DNA from: Ferruginibacter sp.
GTDB taxonomy: Bacteria > Bacteroidota > Bacteroidia > Chitinophagales > Chitinophagaceae
Assembly (NCBI GenBank): GCA_019638575.1
Contig: JAHBTN010000006.1
Span: 62,001-126,000 of the forward strand
Direction: 5' to 3'
DNA: 64,000 nt
Both the position numbers and the translations under genes were made by a program. Positions 35,890 through 46,200 of this stretch are shown here, piece by piece. A model generated the notes under the pieces. The model did not search any database. It was given only the letters and a program-made list of their open reading frames with translations, and was not told where the DNA came from. Within the stretch, counting starts at the first letter, position 1. Every line of letters begins with the position of its first letter.

Positions 35890-38037
35890 TTATTTTTTCA
35901 ATGGTGACTGTATGATTGTATAAGAAGGTTTTATTTTGCCTATAGCAATACCGTTATATAATGGTGTAATAGGATTGTAAATAGGTTGGGTTACTATATT
36001 ACCATTCTTGTCTATAATACCAAAATTTTTATCCTTGTAATAAATAAAGTTACCCCTGTTTCCAGGTTCAATATTTTCATATTGGGGTTCTATAACTATT
36101 TTACCTTTTTTGTCAATGATACCCCATTTACCATTTAATTTTACTCTTGCATAATTTCCTTCAAAATGATCACAGTCTTCATATGTATAAGGAATAAGTA
36201 GATTACCTTCTGCATCCATGTAACCCCATTTTTTATCCTTCTTTACTGCCATCAATCCTTCTTTTGAAAATTTTATACCTTCAATGCCAGTCAATTTCTT
36301 ATAAATTTCACCTTTTGTATCCATTAGTTCATATACACCTGACCTGTTAACTACAGCAATATTTTCCTGGAATGCATAAGCCTGTAAAGCTTTTATTGTA
36401 ATAGATTCTTTCAGGTTTTTATCAATATAATAGTAAGTGCTATACTTTCCGGTATCTTTAACAATGCCCAAAGCAAAGCCCGACCTAAACGCAATTAGTT
36501 TATCATACTTTCGTACAATAGGTTTTTCATTTCCATTTTTATCAATGAAATAAAATATGCTATCCTTGGTAACAATAGCCCAACCATCCTCAAAACTGGT
36601 GGCATAATCATATTTAAAAGGTATAATTTCTTTACCGGTTGAATCGATATAGCCACTTTTTGATTTACCATTAATATTTTTAGAAACACTGGCAATACCA
36701 TGATTAAATGCATTGAATCCAGTAAACTCTGCTTCGGTAATTTTTTTACCTTTCATGTTTATAAAACCGTATAATCCATTGTCGTTCGATTGGTAACCTG
36801 CAATTCCATCAACAAAAGAGAAAATGTTTTTATAATCATCTAATACTTTTAATTTATTTCCTTTAGCATCAATCATAGTAAAGGGTTGTGAAGTTTCTTT
36901 GAAGACTGTATAATCAGAATAAAAATCTGAATAACCAGAACCATCTTTGGTTAGTGTGCCGTAATCTTTTCCCGTTTTGTCAATATAATGATATTTATTG
37001 TCTGTCATTTTAACCCAGGTGCCACCATAATCATCAAACGTATTATAAGTAAAAATATAAACCGGTTTTATCATCCAATTTCCTTTTGTATCTAGAAATC
37101 CATACCTGTTAGTAGCAGGGTCTTGAGCGTAGGCAAGTTCGTTATTAAAACCACCCAGTGATTTGTATTGAATTGGTATAATAACTTTCCCTTGTTTATT
37201 AATATATCCATACTGAGTAATGTAATTTGATGTTCCAACAAGATTTCCTACTTTGGCAAGGCCATATTTATTGAATTCTTCAGCTTTGTCGTATTGCGTA
37301 GGAATCACTTCTTCACCTTTTAAATTCAGATAACCGAATTTACTATTGACTTTACAAACGATCATACCCTGGCTGTAACCATATAAATCATAAACTAATT
37401 TTGATTTTTTAAATAGCCATGTGCCTTTCAAATCTATAAATCCATAATCATTACCAATTTGAGCTTTAGCAACTTTATCTTCAGGATATATTACCAGTAC
37501 ATCATAATCCAGTGGCAAGATATCTTTGCCTGTAATATCTTTCAATCCATAACGATAGTTTTTCTTTACTACAAAATATTGTCCATCTTTATAAATAAAG
37601 TCATAGTCAAATGGTACTATCATTTCCTGTTGGAGATTTATTACTCCATATTTAGTTTTGCCACTTATCTGTTTACTTACAACCATATTCAATGTGGGTT
37701 TAGTATTTAAAGAGATTGAATTGTATTCATAAGGAAGTATTAACTTACCTGTTTTATCTATTAAGCCATACTTATTACCTTTTTTGAAAACTGCATAACC
37801 TTCTGTAAACTTTGGAATAGCATTATAATCACCGGGTTTCAATCCAAGTGAAGTTGGAATAATGACTTTTTTATTTTTATCAATGTAACCCACACTACTG
37901 TCTTGAATAAATCCAAATAAACCACTGCCGCTATACTCTAATTTTTCATAAAATAATTCCGAACTTACTTTGAACTTATGATTAATTTGAGCGATTAAAG
38001 TGAAAGGGAGCAGAAGCAGAACAATTAATAGTTTCAT
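35890..38037 (-). CDS. Secreted WG-repeat protein (about 13 repeats)
   Basis: 715 residues. Signal peptide to about residue 16, then almost the whole chain is WG (KWG) repeats of ~20-45 residues with the pattern Y-G-[FLY]-I-D-K-x-G-K-x-I-I-P-x-x-Y, for example KYGLIDKTGKLILPYEY and KWGIIDKKGKIVIEPQY. The repeat count by eye is about 13. WG repeats form beta-rich repeats of unknown function, common in Bacteroidota exported proteins. The gene is divergent from a second WG protein at 38677 across a 639-base gap, suggesting related roles or common control. Confidence 0.88.
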   Translation of the reverse strand: MKLLIVLLLLPFTLIAQINHKFKVSSELFYEKLEYSGSGLFGFIQDSSVGYIDKNKKVIIPTSLGLKPGDYNAIPKFTEGYAVFKKGNKYGLIDKTGKLILPYEYNSISLNTKPTLNMVVSKQISGKTKYGVINLQQEMIVPFDYDFIYKDGQYFVVKKNYRYGLKDITGKDILPLDYDVLVIYPEDKVAKAQIGNDYGFIDLKGTWLFKKSKLVYDLYGYSQGMIVCKVNSKFGYLNLKGEEVIPTQYDKAEEFNKYGLAKVGNLVGTSNYITQYGYINKQGKVIIPIQYKSLGGFNNELAYAQDPATNRYGFLDTKGNWMIKPVYIFTYNTFDDYGGTWVKMTDNKYHYIDKTGKDYGTLTKDGSGYSDFYSDYTVFKETSQPFTMIDAKGNKLKVLDDYKNIFSFVDGIAGYQSNDNGLYGFINMKGKKITEAEFTGFNAFNHGIASVSKNINGKSKSGYIDSTGKEIIPFKYDYATSFEDGWAIVTKDSIFYFIDKNGNEKPIVRKYDKLIAFRSGFALGIVKDTGKYSTYYYIDKNLKESITIKALQAYAFQENIAVVNRSGVYELMDTKGEIYKKLTGIEGIKFSKEGLMAVKKDKKWGYMDAEGNLLIPYTYEDCDHFEGNYARVKLNGKWGIIDKKGKIVIEPQYENIEPGNRGNFIYYKDKNFGIIDKNGNIVTQPIYNPITPLYNGIAIGKIKPSYTIIQSPLKK

Positions 38038-38676
38038 AATTATTTTTTTTGAAATTTAATTCAATTATTATTTAGGTACATACCCATTTAAGGGTATTTA
38101 TGCAAAAGGATAACTATAAGATGATGTAATCTTGTAAAAAAATCTTTTAATTGGTAATATATTTATGAAATTAGGATATAGTTTATTTTAACTTAAAATA
38201 ATTTCAATATTATTTTTTTTTGTTTGGCCTGTGGAGGTTATTATTTTTTACAAAATCTATAAATGAAATTTTTTCAGCAAATTTTTCAGGAAATAATAAA
38301 TTCAGATACAATCTTCACCTATTATAGGGATGAGTTTTTGGAAACATAGTTTCAATAACTTTGTTAACTGCCAAAATAATTTTTACTTTCTATAACAAAT
38401 TATTAAACATAGTTGTTGTGTAAGGTTACCTTCAAAAAACAATTCAGTATATTTTTTCGTGCAAAAAAAAGCTATATGTTATTTAAAATTTATAATAATA
38501 TTGAGTAAGAGTTAGCTGAGTAAAAATTTTGCATTTGAATTTGATTTTACCGGATACTAAACTATCGTTTTGTATAAACAACTTTCTTATAAATACCATC
38601 TGTTGGGTATTTTTACTTCAAATAGTAAGTTCTATTTTCAATCTATATATTTTAATTTACCGGTAAATAAATATGT
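38038..38676. other. Divergent intergenic region between two WG-repeat genes
   Basis: 639 bases, strongly A/T-rich, no credible ORF. Contains an inverted repeat ATACCC-N6-GGGTAT (38080-38097) near the left gene and a perfect 14-bp palindrome ATTTACCGGTAAAT (38655-38668) next to the right gene start. Promoters for both genes must lie here; I could not place them confidently. Confidence 0.5.
38655..38668. promoter_or_regulatory. Palindromic operator-like site ATTTACCGGTAAAT
   Basis: Perfect 14-bp palindrome with a central CpG, the layout of LacI-family operators, ending 8 bases before the ATG at 38677. A shorter match TTACCGGTAA occurs upstream of the GH88 gene (47894-47903) and TACCGGTA upstream of the 54773 gene. 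A regulator cannot be assigned. Confidence 0.4.
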
Positions 38677-40737
38677 ATGTACAAAAAAACATTACTTATC
38701 ATTTATCTTTTATTTTTAATTACGTTACTTCAGGCTCAAACTCCCGTAATTTTCAAAGATGCCAACAATAAATATGGCTTAAAAGACCAGGCCACGGCGG
38801 CCATCATTTTGCAGCCCAGGTATGATTATATCAACAAATTTGAAGACGGGATAGCAAGGGTTCGGCTTGGGGATCTCATAAACTACCCTGCTAAGTACGG
38901 GTTCATCAACACAAAAGGACAAGAGATAATTCACGTACAATATTCCAGTGCAGGCGGATTTGATGAAGGACTGTGCCCGGTACAAAAGGATGGGAAAAAT
39001 GGGTTTATTGATAAAACCGGCAAAACCATCATACCCTTCATGTATGAGTTTTCCGGATCAGGTTTTCATGATGGAATAGCTGCCGTGAAACTGAATGGGA
39101 AAATGGGATATATTGATAAAAACAATAAAACGGTGTTGCCATTTGTTTATGAAGATGCCCGATCTATAAGAGATGGGTTGGCACTTGTAAAATTAAACGG
39201 CAAGTATGGTTTTATCAGTAAAACGGGCAAACAGGTAATTGCTGCCAATCACGACTATGCGTATGAATTTTCTGAAGGACTGGCCGCAGTAAATAAAGGT
39301 GGGGTGATGGGAGATTATTTTATAAAGGGTGGTAAATGGGGCTTTATAGATAAAACCGGCAAACAGGTAATTCCTTTTTTATATGATAATGTTAATCCAT
39401 TTTCTGAAGGACTGGCTTGCGTAATGCAAAATAAAAAAGCGGGATATATTGATAACACCGGCAGGCTGGTAATTCCAATGCTTTATGGAACCCTCAGTAG
39501 TTTTGAATATGGCAAAGCCCCGGTAACACTAAATGGCCAGCATTTTTATATTGATAAAACAGGAAAACAAGCGCCACCATCTAAAAAAGTAATATTTACC
39601 AATGGAATTTATATTGGAGAGGTTGCCAGTGATGGCACTACTCCTAATGGCTTTGGAAAAATGAATTGGACCAATGGCAATTCCTATGATGGTGCCTGGC
39701 TTAATGGTAAGATGCATGGAAAGGGAAAATATACTTTTAAAGATGGAAAAATAAATGAAGGTGATTTTGTAAATGGAAATTTTCAGGGCAATACCTCAAC
39801 ACCTGCAACCACCGAAAGAAAAGTGTATCCTACAAGCATCCCATCGCCGGAGCCGCATGAAACAAATTTTAAAAAAGCATTTTATGCAGCCACTACTTCC
39901 GATGCCAGAGGCGCTGCATTGGCTACATATCTGGAAGCTATTGACAAGATGAATTTTTCCGAAGCAGACAAAACAAGTTTAACTGTTGCCAAATTTAACG
40001 AAGGCATGGATGTTGATTTTTTTGGCGTATTTCAAGCCATTTTGAAAGCAAGTAAAATCAACACCGGATTTTTTACACAAAGCATTTTCCCAAAATTGTT
40101 GCCTGAGCAGGCTGCAGCGTTTAAAGCTTTATCAAAATATACGGTTGATAAATATGTGGCTAAAAGAGATAATAAACCCGAGCCCATTTATCCTGCAATT
40201 GCGCCTCCACCCGGTGCTCCCTGGGGAAAAAATACAGCTACCCCCACTCCCCCTGTAAAACCCGTTGTAAAAACGGAACCCGAAAAAACTACAGTTAAGA
40301 ATGACGACTGCCAAAATGCACATTACAATGATATTACCAAACAAAACGGGTTGTATGAAAAAGGAACGGTATTAAAAAATAACAGCGGCGCCCTGTTTGT
40401 AATTGATTACCCCGTTTGCACTACAAACGGCTACTATGTAGTTGAAAAAAGAACAGGCGGCTATTTTGACCGAAATGGCAGAGGAAAAATGTACAGGGAA
40501 AATGTAACCATCAAGTTTACGGAAATTGCTAATCGCTATTATACTTTATCGGATGTGAAATACCTATGTAAAGTTTGCCAGGGATATGGAGCCGTTACAG
40601 AAAAAGATGGTTGGGGTGCCAGGGTGGGCAACGAATATATTTCAGGCGGAAGAGACCGGGCCGCCATTTGTAACAATTGCCATGGCATGGGGCTGGTAAC
40701 AAAAGACAAAGCCAATATTTTAAAACTATCCAATTAA
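38677..40737 (+). CDS. Secreted WG-repeat/MORN-repeat protein with C-terminal CxxCxGxG motifs
   Basis: 686 residues. Signal peptide to ~20 (LLQAQ); WG repeats from about 25 to 300 (KYGFISKTGKQVI, KWGFIDKTGKQVIPF); two or three MORN-like repeats near 325-365 (SYDGAWLNGKMHGKGKYTF, EGDFVNGNFQG); a helical region and Pro-rich linker to about 540; and a C-terminal ~140-residue domain ending with two DnaJ-type zinc motifs, CKVCQGYG and CNNCHGMG, spaced by ~30 residues. MORN usually mediates membrane or protein contacts. The zinc-ribbon pair in a secreted protein is unusual. Function unknown. Confidence 0.87.
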   Translation: MYKKTLLIIYLLFLITLLQAQTPVIFKDANNKYGLKDQATAAIILQPRYDYINKFEDGIARVRLGDLINYPAKYGFINTKGQEIIHVQYSSAGGFDEGLCPVQKDGKNGFIDKTGKTIIPFMYEFSGSGFHDGIAAVKLNGKMGYIDKNNKTVLPFVYEDARSIRDGLALVKLNGKYGFISKTGKQVIAANHDYAYEFSEGLAAVNKGGVMGDYFIKGGKWGFIDKTGKQVIPFLYDNVNPFSEGLACVMQNKKAGYIDNTGRLVIPMLYGTLSSFEYGKAPVTLNGQHFYIDKTGKQAPPSKKVIFTNGIYIGEVASDGTTPNGFGKMNWTNGNSYDGAWLNGKMHGKGKYTFKDGKINEGDFVNGNFQGNTSTPATTERKVYPTSIPSPEPHETNFKKAFYAATTSDARGAALATYLEAIDKMNFSEADKTSLTVAKFNEGMDVDFFGVFQAILKASKINTGFFTQSIFPKLLPEQAAAFKALSKYTVDKYVAKRDNKPEPIYPAIAPPPGAPWGKNTATPTPPVKPVVKTEPEKTTVKNDDCQNAHYNDITKQNGLYEKGTVLKNNSGALFVIDYPVCTTNGYYVVEKRTGGYFDRNGRGKMYRENVTIKFTEIANRYYTLSDVKYLCKVCQGYGAVTEKDGWGARVGNEYISGGRDRAAICNNCHGMGLVTKDKANILKLSN

Positions 40738-40830
40738 ATCTTTACTGCATAAGGTTTATTTATTTCGGTAAAAGCAGTTTTATCCTTGCAAGTTAATACG
40801 CTTACATCATTACCCGGGTTAGGAAAATAG
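40738..40830. other. Short intergenic stretch after the WG/MORN gene
   Basis: Contains ACCCGG at 40812-40817 and CCGGGT at 40831-40836, a 6-bp inverted repeat that may act as a weak terminator, but no U tract follows. No gene seen. Confidence 0.3.
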
Positions 40831-41047
40831 CCGGGTGAATTTTGGAGAACGGATACGCCCTATGGCAATGCATATCCAAAAGACAAATGCAATAAAGTAG
40901 AAATGCAATTTTTAATACCGGAATTGATGAAGGCTTTGCCCGATGGTTTGTAATGTATGTCACTATGCACAAATTTTGGAGCCACTATCTTTAAAAGAAA
41001 AAGTAAATGCCATCTTAGAAAAAAGTATGGAGCTACTGAATAAATAA
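40831..41047 (+). pseudogene. Possible frameshifted gene remnant
   Basis: Two partial frames join by eye into one coherent protein-like sequence. Frame one is open from 40831 to its stop at 40951-40953 (PGEFWRTDTPYGNAYPKDK, then CNKVEMQFLIPELMKALPDG). A frame shifted by +1 continues from about 40943 to the stop at 41045-41047 (VCNVCHYAQILEPLSLKEKV, then NAILEKSMELLNK). Neither has a good start codon. The amino-acid composition resembles true protein and the switch point is where the two overlap. I do not recognise the family. The short ORF MVCNVCHYAQ... (40943-41047, 34 residues) could be real on its own. Confidence 0.3.
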
Positions 41048-41061
41048 AAAATGGTTTCAAC

Positions 41062-42141
41062 TTATTTTATCACTCCCTTAATTTTTCCCCAAAGTTCATT
41101 ATCAAAACCCGATTTTGCAAAGCTTGTATTGGCCCGATAAGCAGCATTTCCCATTCGTACAATCACCATATTTTTACTGGGTATGATGTAAAGTTTTTGA
41201 TCTTTTGCGCCCAGAGCCGCAAACATATCGGCCGGGGCATTGGGAATTAAAGTGCCGTGATAGATTTTTTGTGAACCAGGGAGCATGTACTGCGATTGGC
41301 CATTGAGCCATGTTAAATATCCATAAGCCGGGTTAATAGTTTGTGATGAATGGATACTCTCGTTAAAATAATCTTCATTTAAAATTTGTTCACTATTCCA
41401 TTTTCCCCTGTTTAACTCCATCAACCCAAAACGGGCCATGCTGCGTGCCGTACTGTGATAAATGGTAAAAATGAGTCCTTTCTTCCAATAACCATCCATA
41501 CCAATTTTATCTTTCAGCTTATTATTAAAATAAGTTTCAAAATCGCTATAGCTTGTAGCCGTAACTACTTCAAACATTTTTTGAAACACATTGCTGTACG
41601 ACCATCTGCTTCCAGCATCGGCAATATAGGTGAGCCCCTTTTTTCTTATTATCTGTCGTTCGTCATTGAGCCCCGATGTCATAGTAAGTAAGTGTTTGCA
41701 GGTGATGAGATTTTCATTTTGCAAAGGCTCGCTTGTCCATCCTTTTCCTAAATAATCAGATACTTTATTGTTGATATTGAGTAGCCCTTCCTGTTGTGCA
41801 ATGCCGGTTGTAACACCTAATAATGTTTTGCCTGCGCTGTTCCATTCCCAGCTATCTGAGGCGATTTGTCCATTAAAATATTCTTCTACAGCAATTTTTC
41901 CATTTACTAAAATGATAAATGCTTTGGTATGTCTTTCGGCAAGATATTTTTTTAACGATTTTAAAGAATCGGTATTCCAGCCCAGCGATGCAGGTAAAAT
42001 TGTTTCCCATTTGTTACCCGATACCGGTGGAAAGTAAAGCGTGTCAGTTTTTGAAGGAACGGTGTTTGTCCCGGAATTATAACCGCACAAGGCTAATACA
42101 AGCAGAAGAGATGATAATGAAAAGATGAATTGTTTTCTCAC
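41062..42141 (-). CDS. Serine hydrolase, beta-lactamase class C family (lipoprotein)
   Basis: 359 residues. Lipobox-like LVLALCGYNS places an acylated Cys at about 19. Penicillin-binding/class C motifs: S102-x-x-K105 in NSAGKTLLG, Y182-S-N184 in WSYSNVFQ; the third KTG-like motif appears as YHGTLIP and is not a clean match. Members include esterases and D-amino-acid peptidases, so no activity on beta-lactams is implied. Flanking genes give no clue. Confidence 0.88.
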   Translation of the reverse strand: MRKQFIFSLSSLLLVLALCGYNSGTNTVPSKTDTLYFPPVSGNKWETILPASLGWNTDSLKSLKKYLAERHTKAFIILVNGKIAVEEYFNGQIASDSWEWNSAGKTLLGVTTGIAQQEGLLNINNKVSDYLGKGWTSEPLQNENLITCKHLLTMTSGLNDERQIIRKKGLTYIADAGSRWSYSNVFQKMFEVVTATSYSDFETYFNNKLKDKIGMDGYWKKGLIFTIYHSTARSMARFGLMELNRGKWNSEQILNEDYFNESIHSSQTINPAYGYLTWLNGQSQYMLPGSQKIYHGTLIPNAPADMFAALGAKDQKLYIIPSKNMVIVRMGNAAYRANTSFAKSGFDNELWGKIKGVIK

Positions 42142-42329
42142 GGAGTTTTTTTATAGGATAGATTTAGGATCAATAAGTTTAATTATCTGCCTCAGATTAT
42201 TGCGAGTATTAAGTGATGAAATTGTTATAAGCATAAACTAATACGCAGGTCAACAGTACTGGAAATTTTCATTTATCATTTAATCTCTTACTTAGTGTAA
42301 TTAGTCAGGGGAGGTGATATAAATATTTC

Positions 42330-43142
42330 TTAACAATACTTCATCTTCAACTCCTTCGAAAATCCCTGATACCAGTCAACTGCATCCTGGTATTCACCAT
42401 TTTTTATCATGGCTACTGACGGTGTAATCATGTTTTGGTATAAATAGTCGTAAATCTCTTTTCTGTTTTCGCAATGAGAAATTGCAGCAACCACCGCTGG
42501 CCCCAGGGTTTGGTATTCGGCCAATAAGGTTTCCCCCTGCGGAGTCTGGCGCATATAGTTTTCTCTTAAACTTCTTAAGGTGGTCAGTTCATCACAATTA
42601 TCTGCCAATCCCTTTTCGGTAACGCAGGCGGTGGTGATAAAACATTCCTCATCATCATCAACTGTTTTTAATTTCATTGTTGTAAAAGTTTTGCCTGTTT
42701 TATCCAGCAAAACAGCAGATTCATTTATTTTAATTTTAAAAGTTGGATTTGCTGCCAATTCTTTTGGCCATTCCAGTTTTCCAAATTCCCGCAGGGCGGA
42801 TTTTGTTTTTATGATATACGTATTAGCATCTTTACTGTCTTTGGTTATGGATGCAATGGGCAATAAATATTGGAATGTGTCTTTGTAAACATACTCACCG
42901 CTTTTTTCATATAAAAAACTAAACAGCTTAATATTTTTCTCCTCTTCGGTTGCTTTAGCAAAATTGGTTAGTGCATTATGATAAACCTCTATGGAATACT
43001 CGTATTGATTTGGTTTGCTGTGATCAACGACGTTGCTGTAAATGCTTTTTGTATACTGTGGTTGCATTTTTTTTGCCAAAGGCAGTCCCGCAACTGCCAA
43101 AGAAAGTGAGCCGGATCTTTTAATAAAATTTCTTCTGTTCAT
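42330..43142 (-). CDS. Tat-signal protein with C-terminal CFI-box-like motif
   Basis: 270 residues. N-terminus MNRRNFIKRSGSLSLAVAGL is a twin-arginine-type signal. The central part has no recognised domain. The C-terminal ~105 residues begin with CFITTACVTEKGLADNCDEL (Cys167, Cys173, Cys183) and continue TTLRSLRENYMRQTPQGE and PAVVAAISHCENR, matching a motif seen at the ends of many otherwise unrelated bacterial and phage proteins that I recall as the CFI-box type. Function of the motif is unknown. Monocistronic. Confidence 0.7.
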   Translation of the reverse strand: MNRRNFIKRSGSLSLAVAGLPLAKKMQPQYTKSIYSNVVDHSKPNQYEYSIEVYHNALTNFAKATEEEKNIKLFSFLYEKSGEYVYKDTFQYLLPIASITKDSKDANTYIIKTKSALREFGKLEWPKELAANPTFKIKINESAVLLDKTGKTFTTMKLKTVDDDEECFITTACVTEKGLADNCDELTTLRSLRENYMRQTPQGETLLAEYQTLGPAVVAAISHCENRKEIYDYLYQNMITPSVAMIKNGEYQDAVDWYQGFSKELKMKYC

Positions 43143-43281
43143 ATTATATACTTTTTTGTACTGGTTAATAAATAAATGTAAACTGATTTTTTAAAAATAA
43201 TAAAATAATTACCGGTGTATCATCCTGGTTCATTTTATATTAAACCAGCAATCTTAAACATTTTTTTAAAATTTGTCAGTT

Positions 43282-46200
43282 TTAATTATTTCTTTTTTCA
43301 TATCCTGGCTGTTTGGGTGCTGTATAAGGTTTATTTTTTAATGCTGTTTTTATTTCAGATATGGCACGCTCTAATTGTGGGTCAATATTTTTACTCATTA
43401 GTGAAAGGTCTTCAGCAACAGGGATATCCGGATCAACTCCGTGGCCTTCTTTAAACCAGGTACCATCGGGATTGTACATACGAAAAGATGGAGAAGTGAT
43501 TGAGCCTCCATCAATAAGTACAGGCATACCGCTAATACCAATCAATCCGCCCCAGGTACGGGTACCAATTAATTTGCCCAGCCCTTTCTTTTTAAAATAA
43601 TCAGGGAAAGCATCTCCTCCACTTCCACTCCATCCATTAATTAGCATAACTTTTGGCCCAAAATGTGCAAAGGGCGGCCATGGCCAAGTAGCGCCATCAC
43701 GGGTTGCGAAATAGGCTAGTGGGGTACGGTTAAGCATTTCAATAAAACGATCGGGTATTTGTCCACCACTATTAAAGCGTTCATCAATGATTAGTGCTTT
43801 TTTATCCCATTGTGCATTAAATTGCCGGGTTAGCTCTTCCTGCCCGTCTTGAGCAGTACTGGGTACATATATATATCCTACATCACCATTGCTGGCTTCT
43901 TCCACATGTTTGCGGTTAGTTTCTACCCAGGCCAGGTAACGCAATTTATACTCATTATCCATTGTTTGCACAATAGCAGTTTTGGCTCCTGAAAAACCTG
44001 GAGTATTATTATAAGTTAATTCTACTGTTTTATTTGCAAGGCCCTGGAAGAATGCAAAAGGTTCTTGATTAGTGGTTATTGGCTGTCCGTTCACTGCCAA
44101 TATATAATCTCCTTCTTTGATAAGAATACCCGGTTGATCAAGAGATGAACGAGTTGATACATCCCATGAGGCGCCACGGATTATTTTTTTTATTTTATAA
44201 AAATTACCTGCTGCTTCCCAGTCAACGCCCAGGTAACCTACTGTTTTATTAGTTTGTTTCTCTACATCGCCACCGCCATGATAAGTATGAGATGCATTTA
44301 ATTCGCCAATCATTTCACCAATAATAAAATCAACGTCTTCCCTGGTAACAGCATCATCCAGCATCTTTGAATAACGATCTTTAATCGTGTTCCAGTTTAC
44401 TGCATGCATGTTAGGATCATAAAAATAATCTCTTTCCATACGCCATACATCGTTAAAGAGTTCTTTCCATTCTGCAGCAGGGTCAACCATCAATTCCATC
44501 TCATTAAGACGTATAGTTTTTTCAAACTTTTGTTTTTCTTCAGGGTTTATAATGGCATAATCATTGCCACGCTGTACCAGTAATTTGTTACCATTAGCCG
44601 CCAGCCAAAAATTATTTATGTTATCCGTAATGTCTTTTTCTTCCCGTTTATCAATACTATAATATTTCAAAATGGGTTTGGCATCTTTGCTGCTGCCCAG
44701 GTTGGGAAATTTCTGGTAAATAAGTTTGCCTTTAGTTGTTGCCAGGTTCCCATAATTACCGGCTTCCATTGGTAATAAAACCATACGAGATTGAATATTG
44801 GTAAAATTAATATCTACAGCAGTTGAATTTTTTACTTCATCTTTTTTCTTATCATTATCTTTTGCATTATTATTTTTTACTGCAACAGTGTCATTTTCCG
44901 GAAATAAAACAGAGGGTGTATTTTTTAAAAGGGAGATGGCCGCTAATTTAGTGCTGTTGCCATAAATAAATGAATTATCTATATCGCTGTAATATGGATT
45001 AAAACTTTGATTGGTTGTAAGAAAAAGATATTTTCCTTCGCTATCAAACACAGGATTATTACAACTATAAAAACCATCTGTAACCTGCTGTAGTTTTTTA
45101 TTTTGTACATCAAAAATATAAACAGCGGTATGATAATTGTCCAGGTCTCTGGCATAAGTAAACCACCTGCTATCTGGCGACCAGCTCACAGAAAAACCTT
45201 CGCAACCTCCATGCATAAAACGCAGTGCCTGGTCTACTTCTGTAATACTGCCATTAGTTACATCAATCATTTTTATCTTCATTGCCTGGTTAATAGTTAC
45301 TATTTTTTTACTATCAGGGCTCCAAAATAAGTGATAACCAAACCCATTTTTAAAACTGGTTAGTTTTTGAGGCGGTGCATCTGTGTTGGGCTTTAATAAC
45401 CATATTTCATTTTCCCCTGTTTGATCGCTCCAATAAGCAACAGTATTGCCATCGGGCGACCATGAGGGATATCGTTCAAATGAAGATGTAGTACGAGTAA
45501 TATTTTTTACAAATCCTTTTTCGGCAGGTAATGAAAAAATATCGCCACGGGCTTCTATCAATGCCCGGTTACCATCTGGGCTAATATTTACATGTTGTAT
45601 ATATTTATTTGCATTAACTAACCTTGGCTTTAGAAATGCTTTATCTGTTACTACATTTATATTTACAGCTTTTACTGTTTGTAAGGCAAATGAAAAAAGA
45701 AATAATTTTCCTCCCTGTTCAAATACAATATCATCGGGCCCTGCAGAAGGAAAATGAATATCATAATCTTTATAATTGGTGAGTTGGGTAAATTGTTTTG
45801 TGTTGATTGAATATTTCCAAAGATTCATTCTTTCTTCTGTGCCCCGGTCGCTTATAAAATATATATCATCACCATGCCACATCGGAAATTCATTTCCTGC
45901 AACTTCGCCAGCAGAAATATTCATATCTGTATTTTTTTCGAAATTGAACAGGTGAATGGAAGCTTTCATGCCGCCACGGTAACGTTTCCAGTTACGGAAA
46001 GCTTGTGATAAAAATACCACTGCCATATTTTTTCCATCGGGTGAATACGAACCAAATTCGGCATAAGCAAACGGGAGTTTAATTGCCGGGCCGCCATTTG
46101 ATGATATGGTATAAAACTGGTTAAAACGGTTACGGCTACTTTCTCTGCCCGATGCAAATAAAATACTTTTACCATCGGGAGTCCAGTCAACAACACGGTC

